The position numbers and the translations under genes were made by a program. A DNA stretch of 64,000 nt from positions 434,001 through 498,000 of the forward strand of contig NZ_CP050854.1 in NCBI RefSeq assembly GCF_017569925.1, given 5' to 3'. The notes under the pieces were generated by a model. That model saw only the letters and a program-made list of their open reading frames with translations, was not told where the DNA came from and made no database searches. Below are positions 20,057 through 29,302 of this stretch, piece after piece. Each line of letters begins with the position of its first letter. Position 1 is the stretch's first letter. This stretch comes from Brenneria izadpanahii. Its GTDB lineage: Bacteria > Pseudomonadota > Gammaproteobacteria > Enterobacterales > Enterobacteriaceae.

Positions 20057-20072
20057 AGCAATATTCGGACCA
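20057..20072 (-). promoter_or_regulatory. sigma-54 promoter match upstream of the ABC-amidohydrolase operon
   Basis: On the minus strand the bases read TGGTCCGAATATTGCT. Against the sigma-54 consensus TGGCACG-N4-TTGCW this has the invariant GG and GC at the correct 10-base spacing and only two mismatches. It lies about 196 bases before the first permease start and downstream (in transcription) of two NtrC-like sites. Confidence 0.55.
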
Positions 20073-20198
20073 TTTTTTATCTGTTCCGCGACTGACTATT
20101 TATTCATATATTTTGCTTATTAATTAATATCAAATAGTTCAACATTAAGTCATGTAGAACATAAAGCAAGGCACTAAGATGATGCTTGGAACATGCGT

Positions 20199-20256
20199 AT
20201 AACCAAAATGGTGCATCGCTATGCTCAATTATGGTTCAGTGCATTAATGTGGTGCA
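20199..20256 (-). promoter_or_regulatory. two NtrC-like enhancer sites
   Basis: Two 17-base matches to the NtrC dyad (TGCACYA..TGGTGCA) are present. The first is 20199-20215 (minus strand TGCACCATTTTGGTTAT, one half perfect). The second is 20240-20256 (plus strand TGCATTAATGTGGTGCA, both halves good). Their centres are 41 bases apart, about 160 and 200 bases upstream of the predicted sigma-54 start, which resembles the paired enhancers of glnA. Confidence 0.5.
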
Positions 20257-20270
20257 TTGACGGGATGCGA

Positions 20271-20303
20271 CCCTCGCCGGAACGGCGTATGTTCCGGCGA
20301 GGG
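20271..20303. terminator. strong hairpin after cysG, no U-tract
   Basis: A perfect 13-base inverted repeat (20271-20283 and 20291-20303, CCCTCGCCGGAAC) with a seven-base loop lies 33 bases past the cysG stop. Neither strand has a T-run after the stem, so it may protect the 3' end or act with Rho rather than terminate alone. Confidence 0.5.
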
Positions 20304-20335
20304 CTTGCTAAAAAGGGAGGATGTCGAAGCGGCGA

Positions 20336-21715
20336 TTATTCCGGACGCCCCGTGAACCAGTTCAGTTTTTCTCTCAGGCCGACGACGTTGCCGATAATGA
20401 TCAAGCTCGGACTGACGGCCCGTTTTGCCAGTTCCCCAAGCTGTGAGAGTTGCCCGGTGAATACCCGCTGCGCCGTGGAGGTGCCGTTTTCGACCAGCGC
20501 CACCGGCACCGTATCGGGCAGCTTCTGTTCTATCAGTTTGCGCTGAATGTAATCCGCCTGCTGAAGCCCCATGTAGAATACCAGCGTTTGCTTTTCCGCC
20601 GCCAGGCTGGCCCAATCGAGTTCGGCGTCATGCTGAACATGCCCGGTGATCAGTCTTACGCCCTGGGAATAATGACGGTGGGTTAACGGAATACCGCTGT
20701 AGGCGGAGCAGCCGGAAGCGGCGGTAATTCCCGGCACGACGGAGAAAGGGATCCCGGCTTGTTGCAAATGTTCCAACTCTTCGCCGCCGCGGCCGAATAT
20801 GAAAGGATCGCCGCCTTTCAGCCGCACAACCCGTTTACCCGCCAGCGCTTTCTCCTGCAATAGCTGATTAATCTGTTCCTGAGGAACGCAGTGATGGCCG
20901 GATTGCTTACCGACAAAAATGCACTCGGCGTCACGCCGGATCAGATTAAGCACATCTTCTGAAACCAGACGATCGTAAACCACGATATCCGCCTGTTGCA
21001 GTTTCTGTAAGCCTTTCAGCGTTAGTAATCCGGCATCGCCGGGGCCGGCGCCCACCAGCACCACTTCCCCTCTGTCATCCAGCGGTTCGGAGAAAAGCTG
21101 CTCGGTAAGCTGCTGTACGCCGGCGTCGTCGTTATTCGCCAGCGCTTGGCCCAAGCGGTCGTGGATAAACAGCTTTTCCCAGAAACGGCGGCGTGTATCC
21201 GCTTTTCTGAAACGGCCTTGTACGCGTTGACGCAATTCCCCGGCAAAGGCGGCCAGCTTGCCAAGATGCAGCGGCAGGATGCCTTCCAGTTTTTCTCGCA
21301 GTATGCGCGCCAGCACGGGCGCGGTCCCCCCGGACGACACGGCGACCATCAAGGGTGAACGGTCGATAATGGAAGGCATAATGAAACTTGCGCTTTGCAC
21401 GTCGTCCACGGTGTTGCAGAAGATCTGCCGTTTGCTGGCGCACTCATAAACCTGCTTGTTGATGTCGCGATCGTCGGTGGCGGCGATCACCAGCCATACG
21501 CCGGTTAACAGCGAAGGCTCAAAGGAGCCTTGCACCAGCGTCGCCCGTTTTTCTTGCTGCCAGCGAAGAAATTTTTCACTGAAGGCGATGGCATTCACCG
21601 TAAGGGTGGCGCCGGCGTCCAATAGCAGCTTGGCCTTACGTTCGGCGACTTCTCCCCCACCTACCAATAAACAATGTTTATCGTGTAACTGACAGAATAT
21701 TGGCAGGTAATCCAT
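20336..21715 (-). CDS. cysG: siroheme synthase (trifunctional)
   Basis: Converts uroporphyrinogen III to siroheme, the cofactor of sulfite and nitrite reductases. The N-terminal third is the NAD-binding dehydrogenase/ferrochelatase ([26 protein letters not shown]). The C-terminal part is SUMT methyltransferase ([44 protein letters not shown]). The 459-residue length matches CysG (457). In E. coli cysG closes the nirBDC operon; here no nir genes adjoin it and it stands alone between two acquired uptake cassettes. Confidence 0.96.
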   Translation of the reverse strand: MDYLPIFCQLHDKHCLLVGGGEVAERKAKLLLDAGATLTVNAIAFSEKFLRWQQEKRATLVQGSFEPSLLTGVWLVIAATDDRDINKQVYECASKRQIFCNTVDDVQSASFIMPSIIDRSPLMVAVSSGGTAPVLARILREKLEGILPLHLGKLAAFAGELRQRVQGRFRKADTRRRFWEKLFIHDRLGQALANNDDAGVQQLTEQLFSEPLDDRGEVVLVGAGPGDAGLLTLKGLQKLQQADIVVYDRLVSEDVLNLIRRDAECIFVGKQSGHHCVPQEQINQLLQEKALAGKRVVRLKGGDPFIFGRGGEELEHLQQAGIPFSVVPGITAASGCSAYSGIPLTHRHYSQGVRLITGHVQHDAELDWASLAAEKQTLVFYMGLQQADYIQRKLIEQKLPDTVPVALVENGTSTAQRVFTGQLSQLGELAKRAVSPSLIIIGNVVGLREKLNWFTGRPE

Positions 21716-22469
21716 GTGGAACCTCTTGGTGAGTGTGGGTTAATAAAACCGGCTGCCGCCAGAACAGAATACGGGGGAGCGATGCCGATGATGATGTTCT
21801 ATTCGCCGCCGCCGTCAGCGATGGGTAAATTTCGGCTGCGCGCCGCCATCTGTGACCTGAATTTCATCATCCGCAACGGATTGGGCTGCATCATTTCGGG
21901 CCGCGACCATCATATAGGCGAAAATGCTTTTTTTTCAATGGGCTGGTAACTAATAATTCACTTAACTTTTGTGTGCCGGCGCCGCGAAATGACCGTGGGT
22001 TGATCGAACAGCGCCGCCGCTATTCAAAATACCGAACCGGATATCGCGCCAGGAAGGGGAAACGCCCGCCGGCGCGTGAACGGCCGACGCCAAAACGCGT
22101 ATGTCATTCGATGGATTACCCGTAATAAAGACAAGTCTTTTGATTTCTCTAGTGATAATGCTCACAAGGTTGTGGGCAATTGCCTAATTATCCGCACCAT
22201 AATTTCTTTATATGAAAGAAATTGCCTAATGACTAAACCGGCAACAGTCCCAATAATTAAAAAATAAAACGACATTTTTTTTTAATTAACACGCGATTTC
22301 TTTTTTTGTGATGGCGATCTCTCTGTAAGCAGGCGCAAATAGAAATATCTGTTTTTTCACTTATACAGATCTTATCCGCACATGAATCGCGCCCCTTAAT
22401 ATGTGCGTTTTTTCACTGAAAATCATTGGAAACGAGCTGTGTTTAATAGCAAAAAAGGCAGGTAACAAC
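21716..22469. other. 754-base gap between cysG and the enolase-family operon
   Basis: Both genes are transcribed away from this region, so it must hold the two promoters. No open frame here has a ribosome site and recognisable family. From about 22110 onward it is AT-rich and holds a 9-base palindrome and an 11-base direct repeat (annotated separately), then poly-T/poly-A tracts up to 22300. Confidence 0.5.
22178..22230. promoter_or_regulatory. direct repeat and palindrome upstream of the enolase-family operon
   Basis: AATTGCCTAAT occurs at 22178-22188 and 22220-22230, exactly 42 bases (four helical turns) apart. Between the copies, touching the second, is a perfect 9-base inverted repeat (22201-22209 and 22215-22223, AATTTCTTT with a five-base centre). 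The layout looks like an operator bound by a dimeric regulator at two spaced sites. No regulator gene is adjacent. Confidence 0.45.
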
Positions 22470-23624
22470 GTGAAAATAGAGTCAATTGATGTCACCGTCT
22501 TTACGTACCCGACGTTCCGGGTTTCCGACAGCGCGGGGCATTCTCATCCCGGCGCCGAGAATCAGGCTAAAATGGCGATGCTGACGATAAGCGCGGACGA
22601 CGGTCATAAAGGCTATGCCTTTGCGCCGCCGGAAGTGATTCGTCCCCACATCATTAACGCCTTCTTCCGTAAGGTTCTCATCGGGCAAAACCCGTTCGAC
22701 CGCGAGCGTCTCTGGCAGGATCTGGCGCACTGGCAGCGCGGCAGCGCCAACCAGTTGACCGATCGGGCGCTATCTATCGCCGAGTCGGCCTTATGGGATT
22801 TACTGGGGCGCACGCTCGATCTTCCGGTACACAAGCTGTTGGGCGGGTTTCGTGAAAAAGTGCCGGCCTACGGCAGCACCATGTGTGGCGATGAATTGCC
22901 TGGCGGTTTATCCACCCCGGAAGAGTATGCGCAATTCGCTGAAAAGCTGGTTCAGCGCGGTTATCAAGCCATCAAGCTGCATACCTGGATGCCGCCGGTT
23001 TCTTTCGCTCCCAGCCCTAAAATGGACGTAAAAGCCTGCGCCGCCGTGCGTGAAGCCGTTGGGCCGGATATCTGTCTGATGCTGGACGGCTACCACTGGT
23101 ACAGCCGCAGCGACGCCCTGTACATCGGCCGAGAGCTGCAGAAGCTGAACTTCACCTGGTTTGAAGAGCCGATGGAAGAGCAAAGCATGGCCTCTTACAG
23201 CTGGCTGACCAAAAGCCTGGAGATTGATGTCATCGGACCGGAAAGTCTGTCCGGTAAGTACCTTAGTCGAGCTGACTGGGTGAAAGAGGGGGCGTGCGAT
23301 ATTTTACGGGCCGGCGTCCAGGGCGTCGGTGGTATTTCGCCATGCCTGAAAGTGGCGCATCTGGCGGAATCCTTTGGCATGGACTGTGAAGTTCATGGTA
23401 ACGGCGCGCCGAATCTGGCGGTGGTGGGGGCGATAAAAAACTGCCGCTGGTATGAACGCGGATTATTACACCCCTTCCTGAATTATGACCAACCCGCCGC
23501 TTATCTGAACGCCATTGTGGATCCGATGGATGACGAAGGATTCGTGCATCTGCCGCAGCGCCCCGGTCTGGGGGAAGACATTAATTTTGATTGGATTGAG
23601 GAGCATACCTTAAGTAAAGCGTGA
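22470..23624 (+). CDS. enolase-superfamily enzyme (mandelate racemase/muconate lactonizing type)
   Basis: Member of the mandelate racemase branch, which abstracts a proton alpha to a carboxylate with a metal-stabilised enolate. Metal ligands sit in LMLDGYHW (Asp206), WFEEPMEE (Glu232/233) and IGPESL (Glu258). A general-base Asp/His pair is DILRAG (Asp277) and EVHGNG (His309). The second-strand motif is KLH (Lys169, His171) instead of the usual K-x-K, so the substrate class is unclear. A GTG at 22470 behind GGCAGGTAA fits best and gives 384 residues. The longer frame from 22401 has no ribosome site. It leads an operon with a peptide/nickel-type ABC importer, so the ligand is probably an imported sugar acid, opine or small peptide. 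Confidence 0.82.
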   Translation: MKIESIDVTVFTYPTFRVSDSAGHSHPGAENQAKMAMLTISADDGHKGYAFAPPEVIRPHIINAFFRKVLIGQNPFDRERLWQDLAHWQRGSANQLTDRALSIAESALWDLLGRTLDLPVHKLLGGFREKVPAYGSTMCGDELPGGLSTPEEYAQFAEKLVQRGYQAIKLHTWMPPVSFAPSPKMDVKACAAVREAVGPDICLMLDGYHWYSRSDALYIGRELQKLNFTWFEEPMEEQSMASYSWLTKSLEIDVIGPESLSGKYLSRADWVKEGACDILRAGVQGVGGISPCLKVAHLAESFGMDCEVHGNGAPNLAVVGAIKNCRWYERGLLHPFLNYDQPAAYLNAIVDPMDDEGFVHLPQRPGLGEDINFDWIEEHTLSKA

Positions 23625-23701
23625 CGTTCGTTTTCTGAAAGAGAACATCATTAAAAAATAAAAAGTTGTCGTCTTCCATATTTCCACACCTGGAGAAAAT
23701 G

Positions 23702-25312
23702 ATGAAAGTACGAGCAATACTTCGAACCCTACTATTAAGTTTACTCTGCGTCGTTGCAACACCTGCATTACTGTCGGCAAAGACGCCCGACGATCAGCTG
23801 ATTGTCGGAATCAATATGAATAACATGCTATCGCTCGATCCGGCGGCCATGACGGGCAACGAAGTGGTTGGCGTGGTGGTGAATCTCTATGATTCGCTGG
23901 TGGAGCTTGACCCCGACAATCTAAACCATGTTTTACCTTCCCTGGCGAAAAGCTGGAGCGTGAGTGATGACGGCAACGTGATTACTTTCAATCTGGTGGA
24001 TAACGCCAAATTCCATTCCGGTCATCCGGTAACGGCGGATGATTTCGTCTGGTCGATGAGCCGGTTATTGCACCTGAATATGGCTCAGGCCACCACCTGG
24101 AAATCTTATGGTTTCACCGCGGACAACGTGGAGAAAATGATCCGCGCCAAAGATGCGCATACGGTGGAGATAGAACTCCCCAAGCCGAATGACCCCAAGC
24201 TGGTGATTTACTCGCTGGCGACCTTGGGCAGCGGCTCGGTGTTGGATCGCCAGACGGTTATGCAGCATGAGAAGAACGGAGACTGGGGCAACGGCTGGTT
24301 GACGACCAATGAAGCGGGCTCCGGCCCCTTTAAGCTGGACGTGTGGCAGGCGAAAGACGTGCTGCGCATAAGCCGTGTTGATGGCTATTGGCGCGGCGAT
24401 GCGAAAATGAGGCGCGTTATTTTCCGTCACATGACCGAATCGCAGGCGCTGCGCCTGATGATTGAAAAAGGGGATATCGATGTGGCGACCGGCATGTCGG
24501 TGCCCGATATCAATGCGTTGAGGCGGAATAACGACATCGCCGTCAAAGAAGTCGTCAAAGGCACGCTGTATTACGTAGCGATGAGTCTGAAGAATGCGCA
24601 TTTCGCCAATCCGAAAGTCCGTGAGGCGGTACGCTATCTGATCGACTATGACGGCATCAACAAAACCGTCATGACCGGCTATGGCTTCTACCACCAGCGC
24701 CCTATTCAGAAAGGAATGGACGCCACGCTGCCGGATCCCGGCTATAAGCTGGACGTCGCACGGGCCAAATCTTTGCTGGCGGAAGCGGGGTATCCGAACG
24801 GGTTTGAAACCACGCTGCGCGTTCTGTCGGACCAGCCTTTCCTGAATCTTGCCACCTCGGTGCAGTCAACGCTGGCCCAGGGCGGCATCAAAGCCAAAAT
24901 CCTCTCCGGCACGGGTAATCAGGTGTACGGCGCGATGCGCGATCGTAACTTCGATATGCTGGTCGGCCGCGGCGGCGGCGGCGTGGATCCCCATCCGCAC
25001 TCCAGTTTGCGGTCGGTGGTCTATAACCCGGATAACAGCGATGCCGCCAAACTGACCAACTTCCAGGGCTGGCGCACCTCTTTCTACGATAAGCAACTGA
25101 ACGAGATGATCGACCAGGCGCTGCTGGAGAAAGATCCGCAGAAACAGAAGCAGATGTATATCGATGTGCAAAACCGTTATGAAGCGTTGTATCCGGCCAT
25201 TATTCCGGTTTCCCAGATGATCGATTCCGTGGTGTTGCGTAAGGACGTGATGGACTATGTGCCGCATCCGTCGTCAACAACATTTCTGCGAGAGGTCTAC
25301 AAGCAACGCTAG
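23702..25312 (+). CDS. peptide/nickel-type ABC importer, binding protein
   Basis: Family 5 solute-binding protein (DppA/OppA/NikA type) of about 536 residues. A signal peptide (ILRTLLLSLLCVVATPALLSA) precedes the mature chain. The signature region reads LPSLAKSWSVSDDGNVITFNLVDNAKFHSGHPVTADDFVWSM in short conserved blocks such as AKSW and KFHSG. GGAG lies six bases before the ATG at 23702; ATG 23699 is also possible. It lies 77 bases after the enolase-family gene. Ligands of this family include peptides, sugar acids, opines and metal chelates, so it does not fix the substrate. Confidence 0.88.
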   Translation: MKVRAILRTLLLSLLCVVATPALLSAKTPDDQLIVGINMNNMLSLDPAAMTGNEVVGVVVNLYDSLVELDPDNLNHVLPSLAKSWSVSDDGNVITFNLVDNAKFHSGHPVTADDFVWSMSRLLHLNMAQATTWKSYGFTADNVEKMIRAKDAHTVEIELPKPNDPKLVIYSLATLGSGSVLDRQTVMQHEKNGDWGNGWLTTNEAGSGPFKLDVWQAKDVLRISRVDGYWRGDAKMRRVIFRHMTESQALRLMIEKGDIDVATGMSVPDINALRRNNDIAVKEVVKGTLYYVAMSLKNAHFANPKVREAVRYLIDYDGINKTVMTGYGFYHQRPIQKGMDATLPDPGYKLDVARAKSLLAEAGYPNGFETTLRVLSDQPFLNLATSVQSTLAQGGIKAKILSGTGNQVYGAMRDRNFDMLVGRGGGGVDPHPHSSLRSVVYNPDNSDAAKLTNFQGWRTSFYDKQLNEMIDQALLEKDPQKQKQMYIDVQNRYEALYPAIIPVSQMIDSVVLRKDVMDYVPHPSSTTFLREVYKQR

Positions 25313-25458
25313 TTAGCTGCGACGGATTTATGCGATCGGTTGGTCATTAGCCGGTTCGGTTTGGCCGGTTAGTGCGCCTGAGCCACAACGCCAGAATGCA
25401 ATGACCGCGCTAGTGGGCGTTTCGCTTCACCATTAGCCGGGATATCAGGAGAAATAAC

Positions 25459-26499
25459 ATGGTTTTCTCTGATTGGATCAAGCCAGGCGGATTACTGCGT
25501 CGGTTGGCAAAACGCTTATTTCAGGTCGTCGTCACGCTGTTAGGATTATTGGTCCTGACATTCGTGATCGGCCGCGTGATGCCTATCGACCCAGTCCTGG
25601 CTATTGTCGGACAGGATGCCGATCAAAGCACCTACCAGCAGGTTTATCAGCAGTTGGGCCTGGATAAACCGCTGTATGTGCAATTCTTTATCTACTTTAA
25701 TTCGCTGCTGCATGGCGATCTGGGCAATGCCCTGCTGACCGGCCGTCCGGTAATCGACGACATTATCCGCGTTTTCCCCGCCACCATAGAGCTGGCCACG
25801 ATGGCGATTATCGTCGGCGCGGGCCTGGGGGTGCCGTTAGGCGTGCTGGCTGCGGCTCGGCGCGGGAAAATCGCGGACTATATCGTGCGTTTCATCAGTC
25901 TGGCCGGTTATTCCACGCCGATATTCTGGGTGGGGATGATGGGGCTGCTGGTTTTTTACGCCTGGCTTAACTGGGTAGGCGGCGCCGGACGGGTAGACAT
26001 GGCCTACGACGGCCTGGTGGAAAACCGTACCGGGCTGCTGTTGCTTGACGCCATGCTGGAGGGCAACTGGGAGGTATTCCGCAGCGCGCTTAATCACCTG
26101 CTGCTGCCCGCCACCATTCTTGGTTTCCACTCCCTGGCTTATATCAGCCGTATGACGCGCAGCTTCATGCTGGCGCAGCTATCACAGGAATACATCATTA
26201 CCGCGCGGGTAAAAGGACTGACTGAATTCCGCGTGGTGTGGGCGCACGCGTTTCGCAACATTCTGGTGCAGTTGCTGACGGTTGTCGCGCTGGCTTACGG
26301 CTCGCTGCTGGAAGGGGCGGTATTAATCGAAACCGTATTCTCCTGGCCGGGGTTTGGCTCTTATCTCACCGGCAGTTTGTTGCTGGGCGATATGAACGCG
26401 GTTATGGGCTGTGTCCTGTTGGTGGGGTTGATCTTCGTCACCCTGAACCTGCTGTCGGACATGCTGTATCAAATATTTGATCCGAGGACCAACGCATGA
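25459..26499 (+). CDS. peptide/nickel-type ABC importer, permease (DppB type)
   Basis: Inner-membrane permease of 346 residues with an N-terminal anchor (VVTLLGLLVLTFVIGRVMP). The DppB-type motif QLGLDKPLYVQFF follows. The permease EAA-like loop is EYIITARVKGLTEFRVVWAHAFRN. The C-terminus carries LIETVFSWPGFG, nearly invariant in this family. The start has AGGAG. It overlaps the next permease by four bases. A central insertion (about residues 170-200) is longer than in E. coli DppB. Confidence 0.9.
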   Translation: MVFSDWIKPGGLLRRLAKRLFQVVVTLLGLLVLTFVIGRVMPIDPVLAIVGQDADQSTYQQVYQQLGLDKPLYVQFFIYFNSLLHGDLGNALLTGRPVIDDIIRVFPATIELATMAIIVGAGLGVPLGVLAAARRGKIADYIVRFISLAGYSTPIFWVGMMGLLVFYAWLNWVGGAGRVDMAYDGLVENRTGLLLLDAMLEGNWEVFRSALNHLLLPATILGFHSLAYISRMTRSFMLAQLSQEYIITARVKGLTEFRVVWAHAFRNILVQLLTVVALAYGSLLEGAVLIETVFSWPGFGSYLTGSLLLGDMNAVMGCVLLVGLIFVTLNLLSDMLYQIFDPRTNA

Positions 26500-27401
26500 G
26501 CATTTCCTCTGAATCGGCGTTCGGCGCGCCATCGGAAAAGCGCGCCGGTCGCCTGAAGCTACGCTGTATGCGGATATTGGGATTTCTATTGCTGATGATG
26601 CGCAACCCGCTGACCGCCATCGGCAGCGCCATTGTGCTGATGTTGATGCTGGTGGCGATATCGGCGCCGTGGATCGCGACGCACGATCCGCTGATGCAGG
26701 ATTTATCCAACGCATTACAGGCGCCGGGCGCGGCGCATTGGTTCGGCACCGATGAGTTCGGTCGGGATGTGTTCAGCCGTCTGGTTTATGGATCGCGCAT
26801 TACGTTGTATATCGTGGCGCTGGTATCGGTGACCGTCGGGCCGATCGGCCTGCTGTTGGGCGTTGTCGCCGGTTACTACGGCGGCGCGGTCGATACCGTG
26901 CTGATGCGAATCACCGATATTTTCATCTCTTTTCCCAGCCTGGTGCTGGCGCTGGCTTTTGTCGCCGCGCTGGGGCCGGGGCTGGAACATGTGGTGATTG
27001 CCATTACGCTGACGGCCTGGCCGCCTATCGCCCGTCTGGCGCGGGCGGAAACCCTGTCGCTGCGCCATGCGGATTTCGTTTCCGCGGTGAAATTACAGGG
27101 CGCTTCGTCCATCCGTATCTTGCTGCATCACATCGTCCCGCTGTGTCTGCCTTCGGTCATTATCCGCATCACCATGAATATGGCCGGCATCATTCTGACC
27201 GCCGCCGGGCTGGGTTTCCTGGGATTAGGCGCGCAGCCGCCCGATCCGGAGTGGGGGGCCATGATCTCCGCCGGCCGCCGCTACATGATGGAGTGTTGGT
27301 GGCTGGTGACTATTCCGGGGCTGGCGATTTTGATTAACAGCCTGGCATTCAATTTTTTAGGAGACGGCCTACGTGACATCCTCGATCCCAGAACAGAATA
27401 A
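26496..27401 (+). CDS. peptide/nickel-type ABC importer, permease (DppC type)
   Basis: Second permease, 301 residues. It shows the N-terminal segment RNPLTAIGSAIVLMLMLVAISAP, the DppC motif HWFGTDEFGRDVFSRLVYGSR, and the ATPase-contact loop DFVSAVKLQGASSIRILLHHIVP. The C-terminus LGDGLRDILDPR is characteristic. It overlaps the upstream permease by four bases and the downstream ATPase by 29 bases. Confidence 0.92.
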   Translation: MSISSESAFGAPSEKRAGRLKLRCMRILGFLLLMMRNPLTAIGSAIVLMLMLVAISAPWIATHDPLMQDLSNALQAPGAAHWFGTDEFGRDVFSRLVYGSRITLYIVALVSVTVGPIGLLLGVVAGYYGGAVDTVLMRITDIFISFPSLVLALAFVAALGPGLEHVVIAITLTAWPPIARLARAETLSLRHADFVSAVKLQGASSIRILLHHIVPLCLPSVIIRITMNMAGIILTAAGLGFLGLGAQPPDPEWGAMISAGRRYMMECWWLVTIPGLAILINSLAFNFLGDGLRDILDPRTE

Positions 27402-28251
27402 CGCTTCCCGCCCCGCGCCGGAGCGCCTGCTGGATGTTGAAAATCTGCGGGTAAGTTTCGTCAATGGCGGGACGGTAACCGATGCCGTGCGCGGCGTCTC
27501 CTTTACGCTGGGCTGTGAAAAGCTGGCGATTGTCGGTGAATCCGGATCCGGTAAATCCACCGTCGGGCGCGCGCTGTTGCGCTTACATCCGCACAGCGCG
27601 CGGATCGCCGCAGACCGAATGCGCTTCGGCGACATCGACCTGCTCAATATCGATGAGGCGCGGATGCGCCAGATTCGCGGCAAGCGTATTTCAATGATTA
27701 TGCAAGATCCCAAATATTCATTGAATCCGGTGGTGCGCGTCGGCGATCAGATTGCCGAAGCCTATCTCGCCCATCATAAGGTTTCACGGCGCGAGGCGAG
27801 GGAAAAAGTGATGGCGATGCTGGATGTGGTGCGCATTCGCCAGCCGGAACGCGTGTATGGATTGTATCCGCATGAAATATCGGGCGGGCAGGGGCAGCGC
27901 ATCATGATCGCCATGATGCTGATTACCGAGCCAGAGGTGGTGATTGCCGATGAACCTACCTCCGCGCTGGATGTGTCGGTGCGTTTGCAGGTGCTGGCGA
28001 TGCTCGACGACCTGGTGGTTGAACGCGGCCTCGGGCTGATTTTTATCAGCCATGATATCAACCTGGTGCGCAGTTTCTGCGATCGGGTGCTGGTGATGTA
28101 TGCCGGCCGGGTGGTGGAGTCGATCGCGGCGGCCGACCTTGATAACGCGCAGCATCCCTATACCCGCGGGTTACTGAATTCTCTGCCGGATATCGATCGC
28201 CCTCGTCCGCGTCTGCCGGTCATGCATCGCGATCCCGCCTGGATTAACTAA
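27373..28251 (+). CDS. peptide/nickel-type ABC importer, ATP-binding subunit (DppD type)
   Basis: First ATPase of the importer, 292 residues. Walker A is GESGSGKST, the Q-loop MIMQDPKYSLNP, Walker [13 protein letters not shown] and the H-loop ISHDINLV. The signature is ISGGQGQRIMIAMML, slightly unlike the LSGGMSQR of DppD. The C-terminal HPYTRGLLNSLP motif typical of peptide importers is present. A GTG at 27373 inside the permease gene is the likely start, although it lacks a strong ribosome site and may depend on coupling. Confidence 0.88.
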   Translation: MTSSIPEQNNASRPAPERLLDVENLRVSFVNGGTVTDAVRGVSFTLGCEKLAIVGESGSGKSTVGRALLRLHPHSARIAADRMRFGDIDLLNIDEARMRQIRGKRISMIMQDPKYSLNPVVRVGDQIAEAYLAHHKVSRREAREKVMAMLDVVRIRQPERVYGLYPHEISGGQGQRIMIAMMLITEPEVVIADEPTSALDVSVRLQVLAMLDDLVVERGLGLIFISHDINLVRSFCDRVLVMYAGRVVESIAAADLDNAQHPYTRGLLNSLPDIDRPRPRLPVMHRDPAWIN

Positions 28252-28260
28252 GGAGCGCTT

Positions 28261-29088
28261 ATGGCGACTGCAACCATTTATCCGGACCGGCCTGCGGGAT
28301 CAGACAGGCCGATGATTGAAGTGAACGGCCTTAATCTGTCTTTCGGTCAAGGAAGCGCGCAGAATCAGGTGCTGTATGACGTTAATCTCACCGTTAATGA
28401 CGGAGAGATTTTCGGTTTGGTCGGGGAATCCGGCTCAGGAAAAACAACCGTGCTGAAATGCTTGGCCGGGTTGTTTAATCACTGGCGGGGCGACTTGCTG
28501 ATTGATGGCCAGCCGCTGGCGCATCGCATCGATCAGGCCCGCTGCCGCCGGGTGCAAATGGTTTTTCAGGATCCTTATGGTTCGCTGCATCCGCGCCATA
28601 CGGTGGAAACCATTCTTGAAGAGCCGCTGCTGATCCACCGTTTCTCCGACCGGGATCGGCGTATTGATGCGCTGCTGGAGAAAGTCGGGTTAGGGACGTC
28701 GTTCCGCCGCCGCTATCCTCATCAGCTGTCCGGCGGACAGCGCCAGCGCGTCGCCATCGCCCGCGCGTTGATTCTGGAGCCGCGGGTGCTGCTGTTGGAC
28801 GAGCCGACCTCGGCGTTGGATGTCTCGGTGCAGGCGGAAATCCTCAATCTACTGGTTGAGCTACAGCAGCAGGAGAAATTAACCTATCTGCTGGTAACCC
28901 ACGATCTGGGGGTGATTTCCCATCTGTGCCATAAAGTAGCGGTGATGCAGTATGGCCGGATATTGGAAACGCTGGGTATCGGCGATTTAACCCGCGATAC
29001 GCCGAAGAATGCCTATACCGCCATGCTGGTGGACGCCAGCCGCCGGTATAGCCGCGATCTGGCGGTTCGCTCGGAGCGTATGGGCTGA
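28261..29088 (+). CDS. peptide/nickel-type ABC importer, ATP-binding subunit (DppF type)
   Basis: Second ATPase, 275 residues, last gene of the operon. Walker A is GESGSGKTT, the Q-loop MVFQDPYGSLHPRHT is the DppF/OppF form, the signature is LSGGQRQRVAIARAL, and Walker B is [12 protein letters not shown]. The H-loop is VTHDLGV. Ribosome site AAGGAG lies six bases before the ATG. It lies nine bases after the first ATPase gene and is followed by a terminator. Confidence 0.92.
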   Translation: MATATIYPDRPAGSDRPMIEVNGLNLSFGQGSAQNQVLYDVNLTVNDGEIFGLVGESGSGKTTVLKCLAGLFNHWRGDLLIDGQPLAHRIDQARCRRVQMVFQDPYGSLHPRHTVETILEEPLLIHRFSDRDRRIDALLEKVGLGTSFRRRYPHQLSGGQRQRVAIARALILEPRVLLLDEPTSALDVSVQAEILNLLVELQQQEKLTYLLVTHDLGVISHLCHKVAVMQYGRILETLGIGDLTRDTPKNAYTAMLVDASRRYSRDLAVRSERMG

Positions 29089-29120
29089 TTTTCTTCACCG
29101 CAGCCGGCAATAAAATGGGG

Positions 29121-29148
29121 AGGACTGGCTTTACCGCCGGTCCTTTTC
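29121..29148 (+). terminator. terminator after the enolase-family/ABC operon
   Basis: A nine-base stem (29121-29129 and 29136-29144, one G-U pair) with loop TTTACC is followed by TTTCGC. It marks the right end of the accessory block before ppiA. Confidence 0.6.
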
Positions 29149-29302
29149 GCATCATAAGCGGAGTAAGAACCTATCTTGCGTTTAACAATTGGTTAAGGTA
29201 GGTAATCTATACGTAAAAAAAGGTAAATGGGTAGCGCTAAGGAGTATGGATATTTACAATCACTACGCTTTCTGTAGGCGGTTTTTTCAAAAAGGGATCC
29301 TC

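Noticed and set aside
21815..21913. Minus-strand 32-residue frame upstream of cysG (MMVAARND..)
   Set aside because: The composition looks protein-like, but there is no ribosome site and it is short; it cannot be told from chance or a remnant.
21716..21949. 77-codon frame starting beside the cysG start
   Set aside because: Its ATG overlaps the cysG start on the other strand, and it lacks a ribosome site and family features.
22178..22230. Repeat pair considered as a CRISPR or mobile-element end
   Set aside because: Only two short copies, no array and no cas or transposase genes.
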